Shown piece after piece: positions 13,100 to 13,282 of a stretch of 13,282 bases of DNA (the stretch's first letter is position 1; each line of letters begins with the position of its first letter). A model generated the notes under the pieces. That model was not told the origin of the DNA and made no database searches. It saw only the letters and a list, made by a program, of their open reading frames with translations. This DNA is from an uncultured Anaerolineae bacterium (GTDB lineage Bacteria; Chloroflexota; Anaerolineae; Anaerolineales; UBA11858). The translations under genes were made by a program, and so were the position numbers. The stretch is from positions 1-13,282 of the forward strand of contig CALCSH010000379.1 in the NCBI GenBank assembly GCA_937893815.1, read 5' to 3'.

Positions 13100-13282
13100 A
13101 TGTATCATTTTGACGCTGTAATTTTCGACCTCGATGGGGTCATCACTGACACGGCTTCGGTACACAGCCGCGCCTGGAAGCAAATGTTCGACGAGTTTTT
13201 GCAGGCTTACGCTGAGCGTAGCGGCACGCCGTTTCGTGAATTCACCCACGAAACCGACTATCTGCCCTACGTGGACGGTAAA
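13100..13282 (+). CDS. Beta-phosphoglucomutase-like HAD protein (partial, 5' end)
   Basis: Only the first 61 residues are in the window; the frame is open to the edge. They contain the HAD motif I, FDLDGVITDTASVH at 9-22, with nucleophile Asp10 and acid/base Asp12. The next part (SRAWKQMFDEFL, then SGTPFREF and TDYLPYVDGK) is the cap-domain start typical of beta-phosphoglucomutases, where the DGK/DGR segment is conserved. The enzyme interconverts beta-glucose-1-phosphate and glucose-6-phosphate. In known loci it accompanies a GH65 disaccharide phosphorylase, which I would expect just beyond the window. No ribosome site is visible before the ATG at 13100, where the repeat sits; a later start is unlikely because motif I begins at residue 9. 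Confidence 0.85.
   Translation, partial: MYHFDAVIFDLDGVITDTASVHSRAWKQMFDEFLQAYAERSGTPFREFTHETDYLPYVDGK

Noticed and set aside
1..13282. CRISPR array, tRNA, rRNA or a full insertion sequence with transposase
   Set aside because: No regularly spaced direct repeats, cloverleaf-like segments, rRNA-like stretches or transposase motifs were seen on reading both strands.

Overview
The window looks like a chromosomal piece of a Chloroflexota bacterium, probably Anaerolineae-like. This is inferred from the style of the proteins (ParB/universal-stress fusions, an alpha-glucoside-type ABC permease pair, a two-repeat QW/GWW membrane protein) and from the many short repeat families between genes. No rRNA, tRNA or other taxonomic marker is present, so the assignment is tentative.

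Left part (1-4485). A gene-poor, repeat-like edge leads into two tandem paralogues of about 580 residues. Each has an N-terminal ParB/sulfiredoxin-like domain with a DGNHR motif, a conserved middle region and two C-terminal universal stress protein (USP) domains. The second one converges on, and overlaps by 14 bases, a minus-strand metallophosphoesterase. That phosphoesterase has a near-consensus promoter of its own (TTGACA, 17 bases, TATAAG).

Middle (4486-9180). A 359-base AT-rich divergent intergenic region carries a LacI-type operator candidate (GAAACCGGTTCC). A probable operon follows: LacI-family regulator, PfkB sugar kinase (fructokinase-like), and two inner-membrane ABC sugar permeases of the AglF/AglG (MalF/MalG) type that overlap as TAATG. 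No solute-binding protein and no ATPase lie in the window.

Right part (9181-13282). A 246-base gap holds a 107-bp MITE-like inverted-repeat element with a strong internal hairpin, and then an ACCACAAAG/CTTTGTGGT repeat. After these come a small two-repeat membrane protein translationally coupled to a GH1 beta-glucosidase, a GH13 alpha-glucosidase, and the start of a beta-phosphoglucomutase-like HAD protein cut by the window end.

Taken together, 4845-13282 reads as a sugar-catabolic locus. An oligosaccharide is imported by the ABC system, cleaved by alpha- or beta-glucosidases in the cytoplasm, and the products are phosphorylated (PfkB kinase) or isomerised (beta-PGM, which implies a beta-glucose-1-phosphate-releasing phosphorylase just outside). 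The LacI protein would control it.

The most unusual point is a palindromic repeat element (10-bp perfect stem, about 65 bases) inserted in frame inside the GH13 gene. It adds about 20 residues to a conserved loop. Similar repeats fill nearly every intergenic slot around the glycosidase genes.
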